Assembly: GCA_050329575.1 (NCBI GenBank)
Contig: JBHJOP010000115.1
Span: 1-42,590 of the forward strand
Direction: 5' to 3'
From: JAUXFS01 sp050329575
Lineage (GTDB): Bacteria; Pseudomonadota; Alphaproteobacteria; Rhodospirillales; Defluviicoccaceae
DNA: 42,590 nt
Shown here: one piece after another, positions 1 to 7,745 of the stretch
How the letters are laid out: each line of letters opens with the position of its first letter
How positions within the stretch are numbered: the first letter of the stretch is position 1
Program-made: the position numbers and the translations under genes
The notes under the pieces: model-generated
Seen by the model: the letters and a program-made list of their open reading frames with translations, nothing else
What the model was told of the DNA's origin: nothing
Databases searched by the model: none

Positions 1-309
1 TTCGTCGATCTGGTCGCCGGAGGTGTTGGCCTCGAGCTGGACGTTGATGCCGAAGGTGATGCCGTTGTCCAGCGTGGTTTCGCCGATGAAGCAGATTTCG
101 CTGTTGTGCTTCTGGTCGAAGTCGTTGGTGGACTGCCGGGCGCCGCTGACGGCGTTGTTCTCGTAGTCCTGGTCGGTGTACACCATGAACTGCTGGTGGT
201 AGCCGGCGATGCCCACCTTGATCCGTTCCGCGGCGGCAGCGTTGCCCGCAACCCCGGCAATCAGACCCGCCGTCGCCAGCGCGGTGGTGCCGTAAAGGAA
301 GTGTTTCAT
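1..309 (-). CDS. Outer-membrane porin, N-terminal part (cut by window edge)
   Basis: The reverse strand encodes 103 residues from an ATG at 309 and leaves the window still open. The first ~27 residues are a Sec signal peptide: Lys2, a hydrophobic core, then an Ala-rich cleavage region (AGNAAAAE). What follows alternates polar and aromatic residues and contains phrases such as FIGETTLDNGITFGINVQLE, typical of the first beta strands and loops of trimeric general-diffusion porins of alphaproteobacteria. It would form a passive channel for small solutes in the outer membrane. GAGGAACAG just upstream of the ATG is a good ribosome binding site. The C-terminal barrel is not visible, so the exact porin family is inferred. 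Confidence 0.75.
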   Translation of the reverse strand, partial: MKHFLYGTTALATAGLIAGVAGNAAAAERIKVGIAGYHQQFMVYTDQDYENNAVSGARQSTNDFDQKHNSEICFIGETTLDNGITFGINVQLEANTSGDQIDE

Positions 310-565
310 ACCTGTTCCTCTCGCTTTATCTGTAGAGTTCCCCCAAAGCGGGGTTCGGGACGGAGCACCTTTCGAAGGCCCGCCATGAAACGCCTGTATC
401 AACGCACGAAAAAAAAAAGCGATCAAGACGGCCAAGCGCGCATCTGTGTGCATTTCTCCGCACTGTGGCATAGCCGCAACAGGTGGGGCGGGCCAGCGAT
501 GTGTTGACAGCGTCGGTCAGCGAGGGTACCAGCAAAGTCATGGGTTTTTTTGAGGAACGAGGGCA

Positions 566-1123
566 ATGGGCGCATTGACCCAGTCTCCGGCGAAACTGTT
601 CGGCGCCGTCGTCGCGGTCGGGTTGCTGCTGGCCGGATGCGAGAGCGCCAAGGTCGAGGGTGTCTACCCCGATCGCCGCCAGGGTGATTCGACGCCCTAC
701 GGCAACGTCGAGCGGCGCGGTTCGGTGTTCGGGGAGAGCGCCGGCTTTCTGGGCCTCGGCGGCAGGGGCAAGGATGCGGGCGACGGCAGCGGCGGCGGCA
801 TCGGCGTCAACAGCTATCTTTGGCGGGCGTCGCTCGACACCGTCTCGTTCATGCCGGTCAACTCCGCCGATCCGTTCGGCGGCGTGATCGTCACCGACTG
901 GCACGCGATGCCGGAGACGCCGCAGGAGCGGTTCAAGATGAACGTCTACATCCTCGGCCGCAGCCTGCGCGCCGACGGCATCCGGGTCGCGGTGTTCCGC
1001 CAGGTCCAGGACGGCAACGGAAGCTGGCGGGATGCGCCGATCCCGGACCAGGCGGGCGTCAAAATCGAGGATGCGATCCTGATGCGGGCGCGCCAGCTCC
1101 GGTTCGATACCCTGCAGGAATAG
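566..1123 (+). CDS. DUF3576 family lipoprotein
   Basis: A 185-residue protein with a short charged N-terminus, a hydrophobic stretch and a lipobox ending LLAGC near residue 25, so it should be lipid-anchored on the periplasmic side. A Gly-rich linker (about residues 60-85) precedes a folded C-terminal domain with the DUF3576 look (SYLWRASLDTVSFMPVNSAD and the end region ILMRARQLRFDTL). Its molecular function is unknown. In alphaproteobacteria this gene commonly precedes leuS, as here (84-base gap), and lptE two genes on also makes an envelope lipoprotein. Family assignment comes from remembered context and motif feel, not a search. Confidence 0.75.
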   Translation: MGALTQSPAKLFGAVVAVGLLLAGCESAKVEGVYPDRRQGDSTPYGNVERRGSVFGESAGFLGLGGRGKDAGDGSGGGIGVNSYLWRASLDTVSFMPVNSADPFGGVIVTDWHAMPETPQERFKMNVYILGRSLRADGIRVAVFRQVQDGNGSWRDAPIPDQAGVKIEDAILMRARQLRFDTLQE

Positions 1124-1207
1124 CCCGCGGCGATCGCCGCGAGGGCCCGGACGCCATCGCCGGCGCTGGCCACCGCGACGACCGCCGGCAACGGCCCCCG
1201 AGAGGTC

Positions 1208-3778
1208 ATGTCGCGCTACAACGTCAAGGAGACGGAGGCCAAGTGGCAGGCCGCGTGGGAGGAGCGGGCCTGCTTCCGGGTCGGCGAGGATTCGTCGCGC
1301 CGCAAGTATTACGTGCTCGAGATGTTCCCCTATCCATCGGGGCGCATCCACATGGGGCACGTGCGCAACTACACCCTCGGCGACGTCGTCGCGCGGTTCA
1401 AGCGCGCCCAGGGCTACAACGTCTTGCACCCGATGGGGTGGGACGCTTTCGGTCTGCCAGCCGAGAACGCGGCGATGCAGGCGGGGGTGCACCCCGGCGC
1501 CTGGACCCGAGACAACATCGCGGCGATGCGTCGCCAGCTCATGCAGATGGGGCTTTCCTACGACTGGTCGCGCGAGATCGCCACCTGTGATCCCGCGTAC
1601 TACCGCCACGAACAGGCGATGTTCCTCGACTTCCTCGCCGCCGGGCTCGTCTACCGCAAGGAGGCCTGGGTCAACTGGGATCCGGCCGAGAACACCGTGC
1701 TCGCCAACGAGCAGGTGATCGACGGCCGCGGCTGGCGCTCCGGGGCGCCGGTGGAGCGAAGGCGGCTGTCGCAGTGGTTCCTCAGGATCACCGCCTTCGC
1801 CGACGACCTGTTGCAGACTCTGTCGACCCTCGATCGCTGGCCGGACCGGGTGCGGACGATGCAGGAGAACTGGATCGGCCGTTCCGAAGGGGCCCGGATG
1901 CTGTTCGACCTCGAGGGCCGCGACGATCGCCTCGAGGTTTACACCACCCGCCACGACACCATCTTCGGCGCGTCGTTTTGCGCGATCGCCGCCGACCATC
2001 CGCTCGCTGCTCGGCTGGCGGAGACCGATGCCGACCTCGCCCGCTTCGTCACCGAGTGTCGGCGCCTCGGCACCAGCGAGGCGGCGATCGAGACCGCAGA
2101 GAAACGCGGCTACGACACCGGGCTGCGGGCGCGCCATCCCTTCCTCGCCGACCGCCCGCTGCCGGTGTTCGTCGCCAATTTCGTGCTGATGGACTACGGC
2201 ACCGGCGCCATCTTCGGCTGCCCGGCCCACGACCAGCGCGATCTCGATTTCGCCCGCAAGTACGGGCTGGCGGTCGTCCCGGTGGTGGCGCCGGAGGGGG
2301 CCGATCCGGCCGGCTTCACGGTCGGCGACGAGGCCTACGTCGGTCCGGGGCGGCTGATCAACTCCGCGTTCCTCGACGGGATGACCGTGGAACAGGCGAA
2401 GGCCGAGGTCGCCCGCCGCCTCGCCGCCGCCGGGGCGGGGGGAGTCGCGGTCAATTACCGGCTGCGGGACTGGGGTGTCTCCCGTCAGCGCTACTGGGGC
2501 TGCCCGATCCCGGTGATCCATTGCGAGGACTGCGGGGTCGTTCCGGTGCCGAAGGCCGACCTGCCCGTGGTGCTCCCCGACGATGTCCGCTTCGACCGCC
2601 CCGGCAATCCGCTCGATCATCACCCGAGCTGGAAGCATGTGGCGTGCCCGCGCTGCGGCCGACCGGCCCGACGTGAGACCGACACCTTCGACACCTTCTT
2701 CGAGTCGTCTTGGTACTTCGCCCGCTTCTGCGCCCCGATCGCCGAAGCGCCGTTCACGCGCGAGGCCGTCGACTACTGGCTGCCGGTCGACCAGTACATC
2801 GGCGGCATCGAGCACGCGGTGCTGCATCTCCTCTATTCCCGGTTTTTCACCCGGGCCCTGCGGCAGTGCGGATATCTCGGTGTCGACGAGCCGTTCGCCG
2901 GCCTGATGACCCAAGGCATGGTCTGCCACGAGACCTATCGCGGCGTCGACGGCGCGTGGTTGAACCCGACCCAGGTCAGCCGCGCCGACGACGGTACCGT
3001 CCGCGGGTCCGACGGCGCTCCGGTGACGGTCGGCCGCTCCGAGAAGATGAGCAAGTCCCGTAAGAACGTCGTCGATCCGGAATCGATCATCGACACCTAC
3101 GGCGCCGACACGGCGCGGCTGTTCATGCTCTCCGACAGCCCGCCCGACCGCGATCTCGAGTGGACCGAGGCCGGCATCGAGGGGGCGTGGCGGTTCGCCA
3201 ACCGTCTGTGGCGAATGGTCACCGCGCCGGAGCACCCGATCGCCGAGCCCGGCGCTGCGATGCCGCCCGCGACCGAAGCAGCCGATGCTGACACCGTGCG
3301 GGTGCGGCGCGAGATGCACAAGACCATCGCCCGGGTCACCGACGATCTCGAGAAATTCGGGTTCAATCGCGCCGTCGCGCGAATTCGCGAGTTCACCAAC
3401 GCGGTGGCCGAACTGCCGGGATCGGAGGCGGTGGCGGCACAGGTTCGCCGCGACGGGCTGGAGACCGTCGTCAAGCTGATCGCGCCGATGATGCCGCACC
3501 TGGCCGAAGAGCTGTGGCAGCGGCTCGGCCATCGGACGCTGCTGGTCGACACCCCGTGGCCGATGGCCGATCCGGTGATGTTGGTCGACGAGACGGTGAC
3601 CGTCGGCGTGCAGGTCAACGGCAAGCTGCGCGGCACCATCGAGATCGCCAAAGACAGCGGCGACGACGACGCCAGGGCCGCGGCGCTGGCTCTGCCCAAC
3701 GTCGCCAAGGCGATGGCCGGCAGGCCGCCACGCAAGATCGTCGTCGTCCCGAACCGGATCGTCAATGTCGTCGTCTAA
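1208..3778 (+). CDS. leuS: Leucyl-tRNA synthetase
   Basis: Class I aminoacyl-tRNA synthetase of 856 residues, the usual bacterial LeuRS length. It attaches leucine to tRNA-Leu in the cytoplasm. The HIGH signature is HMGH at residues 48-51, after the family start pattern (YNVKETEAKWQ). The KMSKS signature is intact at 613-617. Between them lies the CP1 editing domain, with the TTRHDTIFG stretch near residue 245 that hydrolyses mischarged tRNA. The C-terminal segment has the family QVNGKLRGTIE motif. The ATG at 1208 places the N-terminus as in known LeuRS. The reading frame overlaps lptE by 14 bases, which suggests cotranscription. Confidence 0.98.
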   Translation: MSRYNVKETEAKWQAAWEERACFRVGEDSSRRKYYVLEMFPYPSGRIHMGHVRNYTLGDVVARFKRAQGYNVLHPMGWDAFGLPAENAAMQAGVHPGAWTRDNIAAMRRQLMQMGLSYDWSREIATCDPAYYRHEQAMFLDFLAAGLVYRKEAWVNWDPAENTVLANEQVIDGRGWRSGAPVERRRLSQWFLRITAFADDLLQTLSTLDRWPDRVRTMQENWIGRSEGARMLFDLEGRDDRLEVYTTRHDTIFGASFCAIAADHPLAARLAETDADLARFVTECRRLGTSEAAIETAEKRGYDTGLRARHPFLADRPLPVFVANFVLMDYGTGAIFGCPAHDQRDLDFARKYGLAVVPVVAPEGADPAGFTVGDEAYVGPGRLINSAFLDGMTVEQAKAEVARRLAAAGAGGVAVNYRLRDWGVSRQRYWGCPIPVIHCEDCGVVPVPKADLPVVLPDDVRFDRPGNPLDHHPSWKHVACPRCGRPARRETDTFDTFFESSWYFARFCAPIAEAPFTREAVDYWLPVDQYIGGIEHAVLHLLYSRFFTRALRQCGYLGVDEPFAGLMTQGMVCHETYRGVDGAWLNPTQVSRADDGTVRGSDGAPVTVGRSEKMSKSRKNVVDPESIIDTYGADTARLFMLSDSPPDRDLEWTEAGIEGAWRFANRLWRMVTAPEHPIAEPGAAMPPATEAADADTVRVRREMHKTIARVTDDLEKFGFNRAVARIREFTNAVAELPGSEAVAAQVRRDGLETVVKLIAPMMPHLAEELWQRLGHRTLLVDTPWPMADPVMLVDETVTVGVQVNGKLRGTIEIAKDSGDDDARAAALALPNVAKAMAGRPPRKIVVVPNRIVNVVV

Positions 3779-4304
3779 CGCCGTCGTCCGCGTCCTGGCG
3801 GCGTTACTGCTCGCCGCGACGGCCGCCGGCTGCGGCTTCCGGCCGCTCTACGGCAGCGGCGAGTCGGATCCCGGCGCCGGGGCCGATCTCGCCTCGGTCG
3901 CGGTCGTCTCGATTCCGGACCGGATCGGGCAGGAGCTTCGCTTCCATCTCGTCGAACTGCTCACCCCCGGGGGCGCGCCGGCCGAACCGGCCTACATCCT
4001 CCGCGTCGGTTTGAGCGAGACGTTCTCCGATTTCGCTGTCGACAGCTCCGGGATCGCCACCCGCGCCAACCTGCGCGTCGATGCCCGCTTTTCGCTGATC
4101 CGGGACAAGGACCGGGAGATCGTGGCGGCGGGCGACAGTGTCGCGGTGAGCAGCTACAACCTCGTCGCCAACCAGTACGCCAACCTGGCGGCCCTGGACG
4201 ACGCCCGCACGCGGGCCCTGTTGCAGATCGCCCGCCAGATCCGGCTGCGGCTCGGCTCGTTCTTCGCGCAGCGGGACCTGGCGGGAACGGACACGCCGCG
4301 ATGA
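3765..4304 (+). CDS. lptE: LPS-assembly lipoprotein LptE
   Basis: A 179-residue lipoprotein with a signal peptide and lipobox ending at Cys23, followed by GFRPLYG, the hallmark of LptE (RlpB). LptE sits inside the LptD barrel in the outer membrane and helps insert lipopolysaccharide. The body fits the small alpha/beta LptE fold, with a SYNLVANQYANLAAL stretch and a C-terminal helix. It starts 14 bases before leuS ends and its TGA overlaps the holA ATG (ATGA), so leuS-lptE-holA is one translationally linked unit. This order is standard in alphaproteobacteria. Confidence 0.93.
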   Translation: MSSSNAVVRVLAALLLAATAAGCGFRPLYGSGESDPGAGADLASVAVVSIPDRIGQELRFHLVELLTPGGAPAEPAYILRVGLSETFSDFAVDSSGIATRANLRVDARFSLIRDKDREIVAAGDSVAVSSYNLVANQYANLAALDDARTRALLQIARQIRLRLGSFFAQRDLAGTDTPR

Positions 4305-5335
4305 ACATCGCCGGCGCCCGCGTAGCCGGCTTCCTCCGCGATCCCGACCCGACGATCCGCGCGGTGCTGATCCACGGCGTCGACCGAGGCCTGGTGCGGG
4401 AACGGGCCGACCTTCTGGTCGCCGCCGTCGCCGGCGATCCGAGCGATCCGTTCCGGGTCGCCGAGCTTGCGGCCCGCACCGTCAAGGACGATCCGGCGAC
4501 CCTCGCTGACGAGGCGGCGGCGCTGTCGCTGACGGGCGGCCGGCGGGCTGTGCGCATCCGTGATGCCACCGACGCGGTCAGCGACGCCTGTGCGGCCATG
4601 CTCGACACCACGCCCGGAGCCGCGCTGGTGGTCGTCGAGGCGGGTGCGCTCGCGAAGCGGTCGTCGCTGCGCCAGCTGTTCGAGACCGCCACCGATGCGG
4701 TGGCGATCGCCTGCTACGAGGACCAGGGCGAGGTGCTGGCGACGCTGATCAGCGACACCATGCGGCGGCACGGTCTCACCGTGACCGCCGAGGCCCTCGA
4801 CTTTCTCGCCGCCAATCTCGGATCGGATCGGGCGGTCACGCGCAGCGAGCTGGAGAAGCTTGCCCTCTACGTCGACGGCGAGGAAACGGTGCGGCTCGAG
4901 GACGCGCAGGCGGTGGTCGGCGACAGTGCCGCCCTGTCCGTGGAGACGACGATCCTCGCTGCCTGCCGCGGCGACGTTCGTGCCGTCGCCCGGGCGTTGG
5001 ACAGGGCGTTCGCGGAGGGCGTGCAACCGGTTTCGATGCTGCGCACCGCCGCTCGCCACCTCCAGCGGCTCCATCTGGCACGCGCCCACATCGCCGCCGG
5101 ACGCACCGCCGAGCAGGCGATGGCGGCGTTGCGACCACCGGTCTTCAAGGGCATCGCGGGCCGGTTCCGGGAGCAGCTGCGGCGGTGGAACGAGGGCCGC
5201 CTTGCGGTCGCCCTGCACCTCGTCACCGAAGCCGAGATCGACTGCAAGACGACCGGGATGCCGGCCGCGGCGATCTGCGGGCGCACCCTGATGCGGCTTG
5301 CGCAGGCAGCACGGGCGAGCGGCTCCGACCGATGA
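4301..5335 (+). CDS. holA: DNA polymerase III delta subunit (clamp loader)
   Basis: A 344-residue HolA-type protein. Delta opens the beta sliding clamp within the clamp-loader complex during chromosome replication. The N-terminal RecA-like domain contains LIHGVDRGLVRERADLL, and the middle includes the family stretch LEKLALYVDGEETVRLEDAQ leading into the three-helix and collar domains. Deltas lack a working Walker A motif, and none is seen here. The start is the ATG overlapping the lptE stop. The gene ends 22 bases from parB, which converges on it. Confidence 0.95.
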   Translation: MNIAGARVAGFLRDPDPTIRAVLIHGVDRGLVRERADLLVAAVAGDPSDPFRVAELAARTVKDDPATLADEAAALSLTGGRRAVRIRDATDAVSDACAAMLDTTPGAALVVVEAGALAKRSSLRQLFETATDAVAIACYEDQGEVLATLISDTMRRHGLTVTAEALDFLAANLGSDRAVTRSELEKLALYVDGEETVRLEDAQAVVGDSAALSVETTILAACRGDVRAVARALDRAFAEGVQPVSMLRTAARHLQRLHLARAHIAAGRTAEQAMAALRPPVFKGIAGRFREQLRRWNEGRLAVALHLVTEAEIDCKTTGMPAAAICGRTLMRLAQAARASGSDR

Positions 5336-5357
5336 GCCCGACCCGACGCGGGATCGG

Positions 5358-6302
5358 TCAGGAGCGGGCGTCGATCGGGACGTCGTCGCGGACCAGGTGC
5401 GCCGCGCCCTTCACGTCGGAGAGGCCGCTGCGGTTGCCGTGGCTCAATCGCTGCAGGATGTCGTCCAACTGGTCGAGCGACCGGTAGTTGAGGATCAACG
5501 CCCCGCCGCCGCGGCGTAGCCGGATCTCCACCGACAACCCCAGCAGAGTGCTCAGGTCGCGCTCGAGGGCGAGAGTATCGATGTCCTTGGCCGCCTTCTG
5601 CGGCGGCGGTCGACCGGGGCCGGCCTCGTGCCTCACCAGCCGTTCCGTCTGGCGAACGTTGAGACCGCGCTTGACCACCTGTCGGGCGAGACTCGAGACG
5701 TCGGCGGCGCCCAGAAGCGCGCGGGCATGACCGGCGCTGAGCTGGCCGCCGTCGAGCAGCGCCTTGACCGGTTCCGGAAGGCCCAGCAGACGCATCATGT
5801 TGGCGACATGGCTGCGGCTCTTGCCGACGCTGCGCGCCAGGTCCTCCTGGGTGTGGGTGAATTCCTCCATCAGCCGCCGATAGCCTTCGGCCTCCTCCAG
5901 CGGAGTCAAGTCCTGGCGCTGCAGGTTCTCCACCAGGGCGATTTCAAGCGCCTCGCGGTCACTGAGTTCCCTGACCAGAACCGGCACCTCGTGCAGCTGC
6001 ACCCGCTGCGCCGCCCGCCAGCGCCGTTCGCCGGCGATGATCTCGAAGGCTTCCGGATCGTCGCCGGCGCGGCGGACGAGGATCGGCTGCAGAATCCCTT
6101 TCTCGGCAATCGACCGTGCGAGATCGGCGAGTTCGTCTTCCGCCATCCGCCGGCGCGGCTGATAGGGACTGGGACGCAGCCGTTCGATGGCCACTGTTCG
6201 CGGCGCGCGGATCCGATCCAGCCTGGCGTAGTCCTCGCCGGCCTCGCCGAGCAGCGCCGAAAGACCTTTGCCGAGGTTCTTCCGTTTGGTGTCGGTGGTC
6301 AT
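5358..6302 (-). CDS. parB: Chromosome partitioning protein ParB
   Basis: A 314-residue ParB/Spo0J protein. It binds parS, clamps and spreads along DNA using CTP, and works with ParA to segregate new origins. Visible parts are the N-terminal ParA-interaction peptide (LGKGLSALLG, residues 9-18), the box containing RPSPYQPRR (43-51), the CTP-binding GERRWRAAQR (91-100), a helix-turn-helix at about 150-172 (TQEDLARSVGKSRSHVANMM) and a C-terminal dimerisation domain. The ATG at 6302 touches the parA stop; a GTG one codon upstream (6305) would give a GTGA overlap and cannot be excluded. Its likely binding sites are at 7718-7737 and 9674-9689. Confidence 0.96.
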   Translation of the reverse strand: MTTDTKRKNLGKGLSALLGEAGEDYARLDRIRAPRTVAIERLRPSPYQPRRRMAEDELADLARSIAEKGILQPILVRRAGDDPEAFEIIAGERRWRAAQRVQLHEVPVLVRELSDREALEIALVENLQRQDLTPLEEAEGYRRLMEEFTHTQEDLARSVGKSRSHVANMMRLLGLPEPVKALLDGGQLSAGHARALLGAADVSSLARQVVKRGLNVRQTERLVRHEAGPGRPPPQKAAKDIDTLALERDLSTLLGLSVEIRLRRGGGALILNYRSLDQLDDILQRLSHGNRSGLSDVKGAAHLVRDDVPIDARS

Positions 6303-7111
6303 CACGCCACCGCCCGCCGTTCGCGCCGCAGCACCTCGCCGGCGAGGTGCAGGTAGGCGCGGGATCCGGCGCAGTTGACGTCGTAGATCAGCACCGGGCG
6401 GCCGTGGGACGGTGCCTCGGACACCCGCACGTTGCGCGGAATGATGGTCTCGTAGACTTTCGCACCGAAGTGGGCGCGGACGTCGCTCGCCACCAAGTCG
6501 GACAATCTGTTGCGCTTATCGAACATCGTCAACACAATACCTTGTATCTCAAGCCGCGGATTGAAGGTTCGCCGGATATGCTCGACGGTGTTCAGCAGCG
6601 AGCTGATCCCTTCGAGGGCGAAGAACTCGCACTGCAACGGCACCAGCACCGCTTGGGCGGCGACCAGGGCATTGACGGTCAACAGACCGAGCGCAGGGGG
6701 GCAGTCGATCAGCACGTAGTCGAAGGCGCCGGTGGTACGATCCAGCGCCTCTCGGAGAAAAAACTGCGGCCGCTCGACGCCGGCCAGCTCGATCTCCGCG
6801 CCGGAGAGGTCGAGGCCGGCAGGAACGATGCTCAAGCCGGGAACGACGGTCTCTTGCACCACCTCGGGAATGGACACTTCGCCGACCAGAAGATGATAGG
6901 CGTTGCGGTTTCGCGCCGAACGTCCGACGCCGAGACCAGTGCTGGCGTTACCCTGCGGATCGAGATCGAGGATGGCGACGCGCTTTCGCACAGCGGCGAG
7001 GGCCGTCCCGAGATTGATTGCCGTCGTTGTCTTGCCGACGCCGCCCTTCTGGTTCGCGACGGCGATGACGCGTGCCCCGCGCCGCGGTGGTTCGACTTCG
7101 TTATCGGTCAT
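6302..7111 (-). CDS. parA: Chromosome partitioning ATPase ParA
   Basis: A 269-residue ParA/Soj ATPase. It binds DNA non-specifically in its ATP form and guides ParB-parS complexes to the cell pole. The deviant Walker A motif KGGVGKTT occupies residues 22-29, LDLDPQGNASTGLG follows as Walker A', and LIDCPPALGLLTVNAL is the Walker B region. The start ATG at 7111 lies 11 bases inside the end of rsmG, and the stop overlaps the parB start, so rsmG, parA and parB are tightly coupled. Length and motifs match chromosomal ParA, in contrast to the orphan ParA-like protein at 34703. Confidence 0.97.
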   Translation of the reverse strand: MTDNEVEPPRRGARVIAVANQKGGVGKTTTAINLGTALAAVRKRVAILDLDPQGNASTGLGVGRSARNRNAYHLLVGEVSIPEVVQETVVPGLSIVPAGLDLSGAEIELAGVERPQFFLREALDRTTGAFDYVLIDCPPALGLLTVNALVAAQAVLVPLQCEFFALEGISSLLNTVEHIRRTFNPRLEIQGIVLTMFDKRNRLSDLVASDVRAHFGAKVYETIIPRNVRVSEAPSHGRPVLIYDVNCAGSRAYLHLAGEVLRRERRAVA

Positions 7112-7715
7112 GGCGGGGAGAGATCTCCGACAGTTTCAGGATCACTCCGGTCGGGTCCGAGCGACTCGGGATCCGTTCGACGCGCATCTTCCATTTTTCC
7201 TGGCACGCGGTCAATTCGGCTTGCGCCGATCGCCCCTTGAGGAACAGGCAGAAGCCCGTTGGCGCCAGCAGCGGCGCCGCATAGTCGAGCAAGGTCAAGA
7301 GGTTGGCGCATCCTCGGGCCGTCACCACGTCGGCGGAGAGCGCGGGCAGCCTCTCGATCCGGATGGGATGGATCGTGGCGCTCGTCGCGGTGATTCGCAG
7401 CACCTCGGCGAGGAAGACGCATTTCCGCGCGTTGCTTTCGACCAGATTGACGCGGGAGGCGCCCATGATCGCGAGCACGACGCCGGGAAAACCCGCTCCC
7501 GTTCCGAGGTCGACGATGGTTGGCGCGGCCACCGGCAGCAGCGGAACGAGTTGGGCGGAATCGAGGACGTGGCGCCGCCACGGATCCGTAAGTGCTCCCG
7601 AACCGACCAGATTGATCTGCCGCTGCCAGCGAAGGACGCTGTCGAGATGGACCTGGAGCCGCTTGGTCGTCGCGGCATCGACGCCGGTCTCCGCCTGGAA
7701 CTCGGCCGGGCTCAT
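7101..7715 (-). CDS. rsmG: 16S rRNA (guanine527-N7)-methyltransferase RsmG (GidB)
   Basis: A 204-residue S-adenosylmethionine methyltransferase that modifies G527 in the 530 loop of 16S rRNA. Motif I is VDLGTGAGFPG (about residues 68-78), and the family's RHVLDSAQL stretch lies near residue 48. I chose the ATG at 7715. A longer frame starting with TTG at 7736 would read straight through the parS palindrome (residues FHVKQ), a common misannotation. parA overlaps its 3' end by 11 bases, and mnmG ends 30 bases upstream. The gidA-gidB-parA-parB order is ancient and origin-proximal. Confidence 0.95.
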   Translation of the reverse strand: MSPAEFQAETGVDAATTKRLQVHLDSVLRWQRQINLVGSGALTDPWRRHVLDSAQLVPLLPVAAPTIVDLGTGAGFPGVVLAIMGASRVNLVESNARKCVFLAEVLRITATSATIHPIRIERLPALSADVVTARGCANLLTLLDYAAPLLAPTGFCLFLKGRSAQAELTACQEKWKMRVERIPSRSDPTGVILKLSEISPRHDR

Positions 7716-7717
7716 CG

Positions 7718-7737
7718 GTTGTTTCACGTGAAACAAC
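7718..7737. promoter_or_regulatory. parS site (ParB-binding centromere), perfect palindrome
   Basis: A 20-base perfect palindrome whose central 16 bases (7720-7735) equal the well-known bacterial parS consensus TGTTTCACGTGAAACA. It lies in the 30-base gap between mnmG and the ATG of rsmG, a few hundred bases from parA and parB. ParB would load here. This is sequence identity to a known site, not a functional test. Confidence 0.93.
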
Positions 7738-7745
7738 GGCGCCGG

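Noticed and set aside
409..419. An A-run upstream of the porin gene as a terminator or phase-variable tract
   Set aside because: No stem precedes it on either strand, and it is outside any coding frame or promoter spacer I could define.
326..3532. A 1068-codon open frame antisense to leuS
   Set aside because: leuS is certain from HIGH and KMSKS motifs. The antisense frame is Arg/Gly/Ala-rich with no recognisable domain, a usual by-product of high GC.
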